Shown: positions 17,379 through 26,739, counted from the stretch's first letter. The stretch: 64,000 nt of DNA from Gracilibacillus timonensis (GCF_900086715.1 NZ_FLKH01000011.1:434001-498000), one strand, 5' to 3'. Notes: generated by a model not told the origin, from the sequence alone. Translations and numbers: made by a program.

Positions 17379-17735
17379 TTGGGATATTTATATATTGCAG
17401 CAACGATTATCTTTACCGTATATGGACAGTTAATTATTAAATGGACGATGGATCGCCAAGGGGAATTACCGGAAGGGCTTTTCGATAAATTTATTTTCTT
17501 AGTGCAAATGATTGGGAACCCATGGATATTGTCTGGTTTTTTTGCTGCCTTTCTAGCGGCTTTAAGCTGGATGGCTGCCATGACGAAATTCGATATTAGC
17601 TATGCCTATCCATTTATGAGTCTTTCCTTTGTCTTAGTATTTATCCTGTCAGCGATTCTATTTGCCGAGCCAGTCAATCCGCAAAAAATGATTGGCTTTG
17701 CCTTAATTATCATTGGGATTATCGTAATGAGGTGA
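17379..17735 (+). CDS. Small EamA/SMR-like membrane protein, probable lipid-linked sugar flippase
   Basis: A 118-residue protein with four membrane helices (YIAATIIFTVYGQLIIKW, PWILSGFFAAFLAALSWM, YAYPFMSLSFVLVFILSAILF, KMIGFALIIIGIIVM), the size and pattern of ArnE/ArnF-type subunits that flip undecaprenyl-phosphate-linked aminosugars. The TTG at 17379 is preferred because GGGGGAG (17366-17372) lies six bases upstream; the ATG at 17355 has none. It sits between the acetyltransferase and the transaminase, which supports a role in moving the finished lipid-linked sugar. The flippase function is inferred from fold and context. Confidence 0.75.
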   Translation: MGYLYIAATIIFTVYGQLIIKWTMDRQGELPEGLFDKFIFLVQMIGNPWILSGFFAAFLAALSWMAAMTKFDISYAYPFMSLSFVLVFILSAILFAEPVNPQKMIGFALIIIGIIVMR

Positions 17736-17739
17736 GCAG

Positions 17740-18870
17740 ATGATACCTTTTAACAAACCATGTTATATCGGAGAAGAAGAGCAAGCAATCGCTCAAGCTA
17801 TTGCCAATCGGAAAATGTCCGGCAATGGTGTTTTCGGTAAGCAGTGTGCGGCATGGTTAGAGCAACAATTACATACCAAAAAAGCACTGCTGACCCCTTC
17901 TTGTACAGCGGCATTGGAGATGTGTGCCTTGCTGATTGATATTCAGTCGGGAGACGAGGTGATTATGCCTTCTTACACCTTTGTCTCAACTGCCAATGCA
18001 TTTGCCTTAAGGGGAGCGCAAATCGTGTTTGTCGATGTAGATCCAGCCACGATGAATATCGATCCGGAACAAGTGAGAGCGGCAGTAACCGAACGAACAA
18101 AGGCCATTATGGTAGTACATTACGCAGGTGTGGCCTGTGATATGGACCGTATAATGGCGATTGCAAATCAGCATAAGTTATGGGTGATGGAAGACGCTGC
18201 ACAAGCATTGATGAGCCAGTACAATGGACAGCCGCTTGGTACGATTGGTCACTTAGGAACCATTAGTTTTCATGAAACGAAGAATTATGGTTGTGGAGAG
18301 GGTGGTGCCTTGCTGGTCAACGACAAAACCCTGATCACCCGTGCAGAAATCATCCAGGAAAAAGGAACAGACCGCTCCCAGTTTATTAGAGGAGAGGTTG
18401 ATAAATACAGCTGGCGTGATATTGGCTCTTCTTATCTATTGAGCGAGCTGAATGCTGCCTATTTATCGGTTCAGCTGGACCATGCTGAAGCCATTAATCA
18501 GGATCGATTGTCAAGCTGGTATGCTTATGAAGAAGGATTACGTGCTTTGGCGACAAGCGGTATGCTAGAGGTTCCATATATCCCCGCGTATGCCAAGCAT
18601 AATGCCCATCTCTTTTTCATCAAAACGGTCCATCCAACGAGTAGACCACGATTGATGGAATGGCTAACAGCGCAAGATATTATGACCGTTACCCATTATG
18701 TGCCATTGCACACTTCAACCGCTGGTAAGAAATATGGCAGATTTCACGGGATTGATCGTTATACGACCAATGAAAGCAATAAATTACTGCGTTTACCACT
18801 TTATTATGGAATGAGTAAAAGGGATGTAGCTTATGTGGTGGAAAAGATTCAACAATTTTATGAAGGCTAA
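17740..18870 (+). CDS. wecE: dTDP-4-amino-4,6-dideoxygalactose transaminase
   Basis: A 376-residue PLP enzyme of the DegT/DnrJ/EryC1 family, very close in text to E. coli WecE/RffA: LLTPSCTAALEMCALLIDI, GDEVIMPSYTFVSTANAFALRGA, VHYAGVACDMD, EDAAQALMS and SFHETKNYGCGEGG, the last holding the PLP lysine. It converts dTDP-4-keto-6-deoxyglucose to dTDP-4-amino-4,6-dideoxygalactose with glutamate as donor. The match at the substrate loop (EKGTDRSQFIRGEVDKYSW) is strong, so 4-amination is more likely than the 3-amination of FdtB. It follows the flippase gene after four bases. Confidence 0.92.
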   Translation: MIPFNKPCYIGEEEQAIAQAIANRKMSGNGVFGKQCAAWLEQQLHTKKALLTPSCTAALEMCALLIDIQSGDEVIMPSYTFVSTANAFALRGAQIVFVDVDPATMNIDPEQVRAAVTERTKAIMVVHYAGVACDMDRIMAIANQHKLWVMEDAAQALMSQYNGQPLGTIGHLGTISFHETKNYGCGEGGALLVNDKTLITRAEIIQEKGTDRSQFIRGEVDKYSWRDIGSSYLLSELNAAYLSVQLDHAEAINQDRLSSWYAYEEGLRALATSGMLEVPYIPAYAKHNAHLFFIKTVHPTSRPRLMEWLTAQDIMTVTHYVPLHTSTAGKKYGRFHGIDRYTTNESNKLLRLPLYYGMSKRDVAYVVEKIQQFYEG

Positions 18871-20527
18871 ATGGATTTGGATAGGGTGTCTGGTTATCCT
18901 GGCTTACCTATCCCCTTATCTAATATTCGGTGAAGCTACTCATATTCGTGTCCATGACAATATGGATTCCAATATTGTCTGGTATAAGGTGTTAGCTGAA
19001 AGTGGTCATATTTTCACCTTGCAAGATATTCAGCTTCCATATGCCGTGAATGGGTTACCACGAAGTGCTCTACCGTCAGCTTTCGATGCCGTGGTTTGGT
19101 TATATGTCCTTTTTGAACCGATGGCCGCCTATACGATTAGTGAAACAGTGATGCGCTTTGCCGCTTTCTTTGGGATGTATTTATTATTAACGAGGTTTAT
19201 ATTAAAAGAAGAAACCAGTCCGTGGATAAAAGTAGGCGTACCGTTGGCGTTTGCCTTGCTTCCCTACTGGCCTTCGGGTGCTTTATCGATTGCAGGGATA
19301 CCGCTGGCTTTGTATGGCTTTTTAATGATACGTAAATACCGTAAACAGGCGCCAAGGCACGTATGGCTGCTCTTATTTTTGATCCCGTTTTTCTCGAATT
19401 TTATCTTGAGCTTTGTATTCTTTTTGGCAATTATGGGGATATGGTGGTTCGTTGATCGTATCCGTTTTGGTAATTGGAACTGGGCGTTTTTTACTGCTAT
19501 AGCAGGAATGACGAGTATCTATCTGCTGAAAAATTATTTGCTGATTACCTCGATGTTTTTTAGTTCTGATTTCACTTCCCATCGAGCAGAACTGGAGTTA
19601 GGAGAAAATACCTTTCAACGAAGTTATGAATTGGGATGGGAGAATTTTCTGTATGGACATACCCATGACGAGGCCCATCAAGCCTATATTATTGTTCCTT
19701 TTATGCTTCTTGCTCTTTTGACAGCCATTCTGAAAAATCGTCAGCCTAAATTATTAATGATCTTATTCTTAGCCAATCTGGTATTGTCGTTCTGGTATGC
19801 CTTCTGGTATTGGGAAGGCTGGCGTCTGATTAAGGATCATATCTCGATTGTTAATGAGTTTAATTTTGCTCGGATCCACTTTTTAGACCCGCCAATTTGG
19901 TATATTATTTTTGCGCTTGCCCTGCTGATTATGTGGAAACACCTTAAATTCGGAAAGTATTTAGCGATGTTGGCTGTCGTTGGGCAGTGCATGTTTTTAT
20001 TTGTTTTAACAGAGGATATAAAATATAGGGAAGTTGGTACGCCAAGCTTTGAAGAATTTTATTCGGAAGATCTATTTGCAGATATTCAGGAGTATATTGG
20101 CGAAGATCCCAGCAGTTACCGCGTAGTTAGTATTGGAATGCACCCGACAATTGCCCAATTTAATGGTTTTTACACCCTGGATACGTATAATAATAGTTTT
20201 TCTTTAGCGTATAAGCATGCGTTTCGTGAGATTATTTCCGGAGAATTGGAAAAAAATCCTCACTTGAAAAATTATTTCGATAACTGGGGGGGCAGATTGT
20301 ATATGTATGTAGCCGAACATGGGGAAAATTATATGTATACCAAGGATAAAAACGAGCCGATCGAACAATTGGATATTAACACAGACGCCCTTCAAGCGCT
20401 TGGGGGCGAGTATATCTTGTCTGCAATGGAGATTGGCAATGCCGAATCGTTAAGTTTAGATTTGGAGGAAGTTTTTACGGATAAAGAATCTCCATGGGAA
20501 ATTTATTTGTATAGGGCGAATGGATAG
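18833..20527 (+). CDS. DUF6044 (YkoS-like) multi-span membrane protein, probable extracytoplasmic glycosyltransferase
   Basis: A 564-residue protein with about ten to twelve hydrophobic segments in the first 430 residues and an external C-terminal domain (about 435-564). An early HIRVHDNMDSNIVWYK loop after the first helix is typical of GT-C-like proteins, which carry an acidic catalytic pair there. It resembles B. subtilis YkoS, encoded next to the GT2 protein YkoT. In three-component systems such a protein transfers the sugar from the lipid carrier to a wall polymer. The ATG at 18833 (AAAGGGA eight bases upstream) overlaps wecE by 38 bp; an ATG at 18860 is the alternative. Confidence 0.78.
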   Translation: MWWKRFNNFMKAKWIWIGCLVILAYLSPYLIFGEATHIRVHDNMDSNIVWYKVLAESGHIFTLQDIQLPYAVNGLPRSALPSAFDAVVWLYVLFEPMAAYTISETVMRFAAFFGMYLLLTRFILKEETSPWIKVGVPLAFALLPYWPSGALSIAGIPLALYGFLMIRKYRKQAPRHVWLLLFLIPFFSNFILSFVFFLAIMGIWWFVDRIRFGNWNWAFFTAIAGMTSIYLLKNYLLITSMFFSSDFTSHRAELELGENTFQRSYELGWENFLYGHTHDEAHQAYIIVPFMLLALLTAILKNRQPKLLMILFLANLVLSFWYAFWYWEGWRLIKDHISIVNEFNFARIHFLDPPIWYIIFALALLIMWKHLKFGKYLAMLAVVGQCMFLFVLTEDIKYREVGTPSFEEFYSEDLFADIQEYIGEDPSSYRVVSIGMHPTIAQFNGFYTLDTYNNSFSLAYKHAFREIISGELEKNPHLKNYFDNWGGRLYMYVAEHGENYMYTKDKNEPIEQLDINTDALQALGGEYILSAMEIGNAESLSLDLEEVFTDKESPWEIYLYRANG

Positions 20528-20562
20528 TCTGGCATTCATTCCATAGAGGAAAGTAAAGACAT

Positions 20563-20597
20563 AACCTGTACCCGTGAGAAGGTGCAGGCTTGTTTTA
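20563..20597 (+). terminator. Terminator of the surface-sugar operon
   Basis: AACCTGTACC (20563-20572) pairs with GGTGCAGGCTT (20581-20591), one T-G pair, then GTTTTAT. Confidence 0.8.
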
Positions 20598-20658
20598 TCA
20601 CAATGCGAGGAACCTGTTAGCTAACCTCATTCATCCATGTTAAAATGAGAAGATAAAG

Positions 20659-20958
20659 ATGTTCGGTTATCTAAGGAGAGATATTATTTTTCATAAAATC
20701 AATGGCTTTAAGGATACGCCTCTACCCATTCTGATTGTAAAGCTGATGTTGATGGCAGGAGTGGTTGTATTTGCTTTTCTTTCTATTGGCTTGGAGGAAG
20801 TTTGGCTAGGGTATGGAATGATTGGCATGGGCTTATTGATGATGACGCTGGGAGTGGAAAAGAAGCTCGTGGATCAGGAACATATCACGTTAACCTTCAG
20901 TATCGTGGTAGCGATTGTCTTTTTTGCTATTTCTAGTTATATTTTTAGCAATCATTAG
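20659..20958 (+). CDS. Small membrane protein, DUF3953-like
   Basis: A 99-residue protein with three hydrophobic segments (ILIVKLMLMAGVVVFAFLSIGL, LGYGMIGMGLLMMTLGVE, LTFSIVVAIVFFAISSYIF). It resembles small DUF3953-type proteins of Bacillus, but the match is from memory and weak. The ribosome binding site (GAAGATAAAG) is poor. The following gene overlaps its stop codon. Confidence 0.55.
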   Translation: MFGYLRRDIIFHKINGFKDTPLPILIVKLMLMAGVVVFAFLSIGLEEVWLGYGMIGMGLLMMTLGVEKKLVDQEHITLTFSIVVAIVFFAISSYIFSNH

Positions 20959-21380
20959 TGTGGAGCACGTGGTGCATGACCAAATCGAATCGGATGAAAG
21001 GGAGGGGCGTGGACATTATTGGGCTTTCTTTGCTATTTATGCTGCTGATGGGCTTTATCTTGATGGTGACTTGTCTCGTTTCTATTTTTCTGGTGGTGGA
21101 GATATACAAACAAAAGAAAGCTCCCCGAAAGATTTCCTATGGTGTCTTAGGGTTGCTGCTTACTCATTGGGTCTTTTTCCTTGTTGGTGGTTATGCCCTA
21201 TTTCCAGTAAATATTGCTGATGCTATTTTTCTGCCTGTCTGGCTGATAATATCTCTAGCAGGTGCATGTATTACGATTTATGAAATGAAAAATTTTCGAC
21301 TTTTTGCCATCACAATGGCTGGTTTAACGGTGATAAGCTTATTATTTAGTCTTTTTATTAATGGGATTGGGAAAATGTAG
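20958..21380 (+). CDS. Four-helix membrane protein, unknown function
   Basis: About 120-140 residues with four membrane helices (LSLLFMLLMGFILMVTCLVSIFLVVEIY, GVLGLLLTHWVFFLVGGYALF, ADAIFLPVWLIISLAGACITIYEM, LFAITMAGLTVISLLFSLFI). The open frame begins at GTG 20958, overlapping the upstream stop (TAGTG), which would allow coupled translation. ATG 20994 or GTG 21009, the latter just behind GGGAGGGG, are alternative starts. Function not recognised. Confidence 0.55.
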   Translation: MWSTWCMTKSNRMKGRGVDIIGLSLLFMLLMGFILMVTCLVSIFLVVEIYKQKKAPRKISYGVLGLLLTHWVFFLVGGYALFPVNIADAIFLPVWLIISLAGACITIYEMKNFRLFAITMAGLTVISLLFSLFINGIGKM

Positions 21381-21416
21381 ATGAGTCTTATTCACACATG
21401 ATAATAACGAGACGCG

Positions 21417-21448
21417 AAAAACGCAGAGGATTATTCCTTGCGTTTTTT
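21417..21448. terminator. Terminator after the two small membrane genes
   Basis: ACGCAgAGGA and TCCTTGCGT form a stem with a bulged G around TTAT, flanked by AAAAA and TTTTTT, so it can work in both directions. Confidence 0.8.
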
Positions 21449-21755
21449 CTATTATTAGCAATATGTGATGAAATAAAAAAAACAATGTGGAGGTGAACGA
21501 CTATTTACTATCGTTTGTGCATGAAAAAATTTCAATCGATAAATCGATACCATGCAACATACTATTCAGAATAGCTTCCAGCTGCTTTGAACAAGTATGT
21601 GGTGATGGATAGGATATCTAACAAAGAAATAATAGCTAAGTAAAAACCGTGTTAAGAAGTATAACAAGCTATTAGTAAAATATACATTCTTGTTTTAAAT
21701 TAAGATATATACAAAAGAACATGCCACATTTTTAAAGAGGAAAAGAGGGGGTTAA
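21449..21755. other. Intergenic region upstream of the regulator
   Basis: No convincing gene. It contains a GGAGGTGAA ribosome-site-like motif near 21489 without a lasting reading frame behind it, and ATCGATAAATCGAT near 21537. The promoter of the following regulator should be here, but I see no clear -35/-10 pair or operator. Confidence 0.4.
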
Positions 21756-22430
21756 ATGAAATTTGAAACAGTGGCTGTAGAAAAAATTCCTCAAACGATT
21801 GTTGCTCAAATTAGGAAAAGGCTTGTAGATGGGGAATTAAAGCCAGGTCAATCACTACCATCTGAGTTAAAGTTAGCAGAAATGTTTGGTGTGAGCAGAA
21901 GCTCCGTAAGAGACGCCATGCAGATATTAGAAAGTACTGGATATGTAAATAGACGCAAAAAAGGTGGAACTACTATTCGCAGCATTACTTTTAAAGATAT
22001 TGCCAATATGTACACACCTAAAACAGAAAATGTGGCGTTATACGATTTACTTGAAACTCGAGAAGTGCTGGAAACCTCTGTTGTTCAATTCGCGATAAAT
22101 CGAGCAAGTGAACAAGACATTGATGAACTAGAAAAAACCATTGATTGGATGATTAATAGACCAGACCAAGCTGCTGAAGCAGACATTGTTTTTCATATCA
22201 CGTTGGCTCGAATTAGCCAGAATCAAGTCATGCTGAATATTATTGAATCTTTAGAAGAGATCATGAACCAGCTGCAAGAAAAAACCATCGATTATCCTGG
22301 AAGATTAGATGAAATTATAAGGGAACATAAGCAGATTGTACAGGCGATTAGAAATAAGGATGAACAGTCGGCTATTTATTGTATGAGAATGCATATTCAA
22401 AAGATTGGAGACATCTTGGAGCATATATAA
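21756..22430 (+). CDS. FadR/GntR-family transcriptional regulator with FCD domain
   Basis: A 224-residue regulator. The winged helix is at residues 10-75 (QTIVAQIRKRLVDGELKPGQSLPSELKLAEMFGVSRSSVRDAMQILESTGYV), followed by an all-helical FCD ligand domain with metal-binding-type histidines in DIVFHITLARIS, IIREHKQIVQAI and CMRMHIQKIG. Such proteins usually repress a neighbouring catabolic operon until a carboxylic acid ligand binds. It stands directly before the transporter and hydantoinase genes, so those are its likely targets. Confidence 0.9.
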   Translation: MKFETVAVEKIPQTIVAQIRKRLVDGELKPGQSLPSELKLAEMFGVSRSSVRDAMQILESTGYVNRRKKGGTTIRSITFKDIANMYTPKTENVALYDLLETREVLETSVVQFAINRASEQDIDELEKTIDWMINRPDQAAEADIVFHITLARISQNQVMLNIIESLEEIMNQLQEKTIDYPGRLDEIIREHKQIVQAIRNKDEQSAIYCMRMHIQKIGDILEHI

Positions 22431-22511
22431 TGTTGGTGAAATAATATGTCAGACAATAGGACTTAAAAGAAGTTCACAATCAGCGAAAATGATTACAAGA
22501 GGTGAAAAAAG

Positions 22512-23264
22512 ATGAATTTAACACTTGAAGATGTCAATAAATCTTTTGGAGAAAAAGAAGTACTTAAAAATGTGAATCTGCAAGTAAATCCACAAGAGAT
22601 AATATGTGTACTGGGACATAGCGGGTGTGGGAAATCTACCTTGTTAAACCTAGTGGCTGGTTTCTTAAAGGAGGATGTAGGTTGTATAAAAGTAGATGGC
22701 GTACCAGTTGATGGACCTTCTAAATCCCGTGGAGTGGTTTTTCAAGATCATGCATTATTTCCTTGGTATGATGTCATTACTAATATTGCATTTGGATTAA
22801 CGGTTCAAGGAATGGAAAAAGATGAAGCAATGGAAAAGGCAAGGGAATTTCTTGTATTAGTTGGCTTGGAAGAGTATGAAAAGCATTATCCAGATGAACT
22901 CTCAGGTGGTATGAAGCAGAGGGTAGGTATTGCTAGGGCGTTAGCGAGTGGCCCAGACATATTGTTAATGGACGAACCATTTGGTGCTCTGGATATACTA
23001 ACCCGTGATATTATGCGTAAGGAGTTACTTCGGATTTGTAATGAACTGCATCCGATGGTGATATTTGTTACGCATAGTATTAGTGAAGCCATCCATTTAG
23101 GCGATCGAGTAGTTGTTATGAAAGATGGTGAGGTAGCGGGAGATTTTAAAGTAGGAATTGATCATCCAAGAATGTATGATCACCCTCGCTTTAGCCAATT
23201 AATGGCTGAAATTGAGCAAATATTAATGGGAGAAGACGAATTAATGCAAGTGATTAGAGATTAG
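22512..23264 (+). CDS. NitT/TauT-type ABC transporter ATPase
   Basis: A 250-residue ATPase with Walker A GHSGCGKST (about residue 37), Q-loop VVFQDHALFPWYDV, signature LSGGMKQRVGIARA (about 133), Walker B ILLMDEPFGALD and H-loop VTHSISEAIHL. This is the SsuB/TauB/ThiZ pattern. AGAGGTG precedes the ATG. It is the first gene of the transport part of the operon, and the permease follows after 13 bases. Confidence 0.92.
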   Translation: MNLTLEDVNKSFGEKEVLKNVNLQVNPQEIICVLGHSGCGKSTLLNLVAGFLKEDVGCIKVDGVPVDGPSKSRGVVFQDHALFPWYDVITNIAFGLTVQGMEKDEAMEKAREFLVLVGLEEYEKHYPDELSGGMKQRVGIARALASGPDILLMDEPFGALDILTRDIMRKELLRICNELHPMVIFVTHSISEAIHLGDRVVVMKDGEVAGDFKVGIDHPRMYDHPRFSQLMAEIEQILMGEDELMQVIRD

Positions 23265-23277
23265 AGGAGGAGGATAC

Positions 23278-24129
23278 ATGAAATCATCAACTGCTATAAA
23301 GGTTGGACCGATTCAAAAAGAACAGTCAATAACGAAACTGAATAACTACAAAATAATGTTACAAAAGGCCTTACCTATCATCATGTTTTTTGTTGTATGG
23401 GAAATAGTCGGGAGGTTAAATCAAAATTTGAATTTGATCAATCCGCTTTTTCTGCCGCCACCTACGTTGATTATTCAGGATGGCTGGGCATTAGCACAAA
23501 CAGGTATCATTACTAGCAGTATTATAGCCAGCACGCTAAGAATTATAGCAGGTTTTGGTTTGGGATGTGTTGTAGCAATAGCATGTGGGATTATTATGAG
23601 CCGGTATAAATTAGTAGAGAATTGGGTTGGTCCCATTGTTAATTTGGTTGGACCCATACCAGCCCTAGCCTTACTTCCGCTCTTTATCATCTGGTTTGGA
23701 ATCGGTGAGTTTCCCAAAATTCTATTAATTGCTTGGTCTACCTTCATACCAGTATTTATATATACACTAGATGGACTGAAGTCTGTGAATACAACATTAG
23801 TAAGGTCAGCTCTAAGCCTTGGGGCAAATCAAAGGCAGATTTTCACTCGGGTTGTTCTTCCATCCGCTATTCCCAATATATTAGTAGGTATTGAGGTAAG
23901 TTTAGGCCTGAGCTTTTCCGCACTGGTCGTTTCAGAGATGATGGGTGCGAAAACAGGACTCGGATATATCATTGTTGACGCAAGAAACTATTTTAAGATC
24001 TCAAATATGTTTGTAGCCATTATTTTGATTGGATTAGAGTATAGCCTTTTTGCTTTTATCATTAAAAAGATAAAGGAAAGAATCTTATTTTGGCGTAAAG
24101 GTGGTGCAAACGGAGCCATTGAGAGCTAA
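23278..24129 (+). CDS. NitT/TauT-type ABC transporter permease
   Basis: A 283-residue permease with six or seven membrane helices and the EAA loop near residue 180 (LVRSALSLGANQRQIFTRVVLPSAIPNI), which docks on the ATPase. N-terminal residues 1-35 are cytoplasmic and polar. It belongs to the SsuC/TauC/ThiX family that imports sulfonates, taurine, nitrate or pyrimidine precursors. AGGAGGAGG precedes the start. Confidence 0.92.
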   Translation: MKSSTAIKVGPIQKEQSITKLNNYKIMLQKALPIIMFFVVWEIVGRLNQNLNLINPLFLPPPTLIIQDGWALAQTGIITSSIIASTLRIIAGFGLGCVVAIACGIIMSRYKLVENWVGPIVNLVGPIPALALLPLFIIWFGIGEFPKILLIAWSTFIPVFIYTLDGLKSVNTTLVRSALSLGANQRQIFTRVVLPSAIPNILVGIEVSLGLSFSALVVSEMMGAKTGLGYIIVDARNYFKISNMFVAIILIGLEYSLFAFIIKKIKERILFWRKGGANGAIES

Positions 24130-24184
24130 ATGCAAGATAAATTAACTGAAAATTAAGAATATTATATTAATGGGAGGGATTACC

Positions 24185-25258
24185 GTGATTTATTCTAAGT
24201 TTTTTAAATGGGAATATTTACTGATGACATTATTAGCTATGGTTTTAATGGCTTGTGGAAGTGACACCAATGCTTCACAAGCCTCAGGAGAAGAAGCAAG
24301 TGAAGAATTGGAAATGAGTGAATTAACACTGACAGGAGTGCGTGATCCACAAATCTCTGCTGCACAAATTATAGCGGATGAATTAGGTTATTTTGAAGAG
24401 GAAGGCTTAGATGTTACCAATTATTTAATCGAAAATGGTCCGGAAATGAGCTCCATGATCGCTGGTGGAAGTGCTCCTATAAGCTTAATGTCCAATTTTC
24501 TTTCGATCACACTAAAAGCTTCAGATGTTCCCATTAATGTAGTAGCTGTTCTTGATCAAATGGCTGGAACACAGGCGATGGTTGGATCAGAGAACCTCGA
24601 ATTAGAATCCGCAAAAGATTTAGAAGGATTGACAATTGGAATGCCAAATGGTGCAGAAGTTAGATATGCCATTGACAGCATGGGAGAAGAGCTTGGGGTC
24701 GATGTCGATCAAATAGAGTTTGTAAACATTGGACCAAGTGACGGACTGGCAGCTTTGCAACGTGGCGATATCGATGCATTAGCGGCTTGGGAACCGTTTA
24801 TTACAAAAGGAACACAAGCAGGTGGCGATTTTATCCTAAGTGGTAGAGAAAGTAATTTACCAGAAAAGCAAGGAGAAGTGGACTGGCTAAGTGTTCATTC
24901 CACGTTGATGGCTACGGATGATTTCTTGGAAGAAAACCCAAATACGATTAAGGCCATCATTCGAGCACTAAAGAAAGGGACCGACTATATTAATGAAAAT
25001 AGAGAAGAAGCTATTAAGACACTGTCTCCGGAATTGCGTTTGAGTGAGAGTGAATTAGAAGAGATTATGGGGCGTAATACTTATTCTATGGAAGTAGATA
25101 ACACCTATTGGAATGAGAGTAATAGTGATGGAATTATGGATTACTTTATGAGTGTTGGTAATATCCAATCAAAACCTAAGGTGGCTTCTTACCATGATTT
25201 TAGTTTATTGGAAGAGGTTTATCCAGAATTAATTACTGCTGATAATCTGCAGGACTAA
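24185..25258 (+). CDS. NMT1/SsuA-like substrate-binding lipoprotein
   Basis: A 357-residue binding protein. The signal MIYSKFFKWEYLLMTLLAMV ends in a lipobox-like LMAC, and a Ser/Glu-rich linker follows. The mature part (LTLTGVRDPQISAAQIIADELGYFEEEGLDV, MIAGGSAPISLMSNF, LAALQRGDIDALAAWEPF) is the SsuA/TauA/ThiY fold. The GTG at 24185 is chosen because GGGAGGG is placed six bases upstream; an ATG at 24170 overlaps that motif. Ligand is unknown, but the following genes suggest a hydantoin, dihydropyrimidine or N-carbamoyl compound. Confidence 0.88.
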   Translation: MIYSKFFKWEYLLMTLLAMVLMACGSDTNASQASGEEASEELEMSELTLTGVRDPQISAAQIIADELGYFEEEGLDVTNYLIENGPEMSSMIAGGSAPISLMSNFLSITLKASDVPINVVAVLDQMAGTQAMVGSENLELESAKDLEGLTIGMPNGAEVRYAIDSMGEELGVDVDQIEFVNIGPSDGLAALQRGDIDALAAWEPFITKGTQAGGDFILSGRESNLPEKQGEVDWLSVHSTLMATDDFLEENPNTIKAIIRALKKGTDYINENREEAIKTLSPELRLSESELEEIMGRNTYSMEVDNTYWNESNSDGIMDYFMSVGNIQSKPKVASYHDFSLLEEVYPELITADNLQD

Positions 25259-25314
25259 TATCCTGAAGCAATTAGATAAAGATAGCTATTTTATTCTTAT
25301 AAGGGAGTATGCAT

Positions 25315-26739
25315 ATGACATATAAAATAATCAAAAATGGTTGTATCGTAACACCAACTCACCAATATAATGCGGATATTTTAATAAAAGGTGAAAAGAT
25401 TAAAGCAATTGGTGATAATTTAGAACGGAATCGTCCAGGTGTGGAAATGGTAGATGCAACAGGGCTATACGTTTTACCTGGAGCTGTTGATGAGCATACT
25501 CATATGTCGATGCCAAGTCCTGGGACACATTCTATGCCATGGGAGACTGAGACAGTAGCTGCTGCCGTAGGTGGAACAACAACCATTGTCGATTTTGCCA
25601 TTCAGGAAAAAGGTCAGACATTATTGGAGGCTATCCATACTTGGCAGACAAAAGCACATAATAATACAGCTATTGACTACAGCCTTCATGTTGCTATCAC
25701 TGATCTAAATGATGCCGTGATAGACGAAATACCTTTGGCCGTGAAGAAAGGCGTTTCCACTTTCAAATTATTTATGGCTTATAAAGATGATAAAATGGTT
25801 GATGACGCCACGCTCTACCGTGTACTTAAGAAATCGAAGGAAGTAGGCGGACTAGTCATGGTGCATGCAGAGAATGGAGATGTTATCTCTGTGCTGCAGA
25901 ATGAATACATGGAAAGTGGCAAGACAGAACCCATTTACCATGCGGTTACTCGTCCTATTGAAATAGAAGCAGAAGCAACACGAAGAGCAATTGCTCTGGC
26001 AAAGATAACAGAGGCGCCAATTTTTGTAGTTCATGTTTCTGGGGAAGAGTCTGCGGAAGAAATTCGGAAGGCACGTTTAAACGGTCAAGCAGTCTATGGA
26101 GAGACTTGTCCACATTATTTATTTTTAGATGAAAGCTATCTGCAGCTGCCTGATTTTGAAGGGGCCAAATATGTTTGCTCACCTCCGCTCAGGGATAAAT
26201 ATCATCAAGAAACGTTATGGAAAGCTATTAATGCTGGTACTTTACAGGCAATTGGTACAGATCATTGTTCCTTTAATTATCATGAACAGAAATATAGAGG
26301 CATCAACGATTTTACCAAAATTCCTAATGGGGGAAATGGCATTGAAAACTGGGTTCAAATGTTATATTCATTTGGTGTGAAGAAGGGAAAAATTTCTTTT
26401 GAACAGTTAGTAGAGCTGATTTCTGCCAATCCTGCAAAGTTTATGGGATTATATCCACAAAAAGGAACAATCACCATCGGAAGTGACGCGGATATTGTTC
26501 TATTCGATCCCGATATAAAACAAACCATTAAAGCGGAAACACAACTGCAAGCCAGTGATTATAACTTTTATGAAGGATTTGATATTGAAGGCAGTCCACG
26601 CCATGTTTTTCTACGTGGTGAACTTATCGTGAAAGATAGAAAATATATTGGAAATCTTCAACAGGGTAGATTCATAAAAGCCGAGCCATATGGAGCTGCC
26701 TATGATTCCATCACTACAGATGATAGAGGAGTGATCTAA
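25315..26739 (+). CDS. Dihydropyrimidinase / hydantoinase
   Basis: A 474-residue amidohydrolase that opens cyclic ureides to N-carbamoyl amino acids. The metal ligands are visible: HTH in VDEHTHMSMP, the carboxylated lysine in STFKLFMAYK, histidines in VMVHAENGD and IFVVHVSGEES, and the aspartate in AIGTDHCSFN. Length and substrate loops fit the D-hydantoinase/dihydropyrimidinase group. ATG 25315 is used, seven bases after AAGGGAG (25301-25307); an ATG at 25309 is too close. The downstream amidase would take its product. Confidence 0.92.
   Translation: MTYKIIKNGCIVTPTHQYNADILIKGEKIKAIGDNLERNRPGVEMVDATGLYVLPGAVDEHTHMSMPSPGTHSMPWETETVAAAVGGTTTIVDFAIQEKGQTLLEAIHTWQTKAHNNTAIDYSLHVAITDLNDAVIDEIPLAVKKGVSTFKLFMAYKDDKMVDDATLYRVLKKSKEVGGLVMVHAENGDVISVLQNEYMESGKTEPIYHAVTRPIEIEAEATRRAIALAKITEAPIFVVHVSGEESAEEIRKARLNGQAVYGETCPHYLFLDESYLQLPDFEGAKYVCSPPLRDKYHQETLWKAINAGTLQAIGTDHCSFNYHEQKYRGINDFTKIPNGGNGIENWVQMLYSFGVKKGKISFEQLVELISANPAKFMGLYPQKGTITIGSDADIVLFDPDIKQTIKAETQLQASDYNFYEGFDIEGSPRHVFLRGELIVKDRKYIGNLQQGRFIKAEPYGAAYDSITTDDRGVI

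Noticed and set aside
17740-18870. FdtB-type 3-amino transferase (Fuc3NAc, as in S-layer glycans)
   Set aside because: The protein text is much closer to WecE, and there is no FdtA-type keto-isomerase in the operon.
13794-20527. Rhamnose biosynthesis operon
   Set aside because: RmlC and RmlD are missing, and the transaminase and acetyltransferase redirect the keto sugar to an acetamido-dideoxygalactose.
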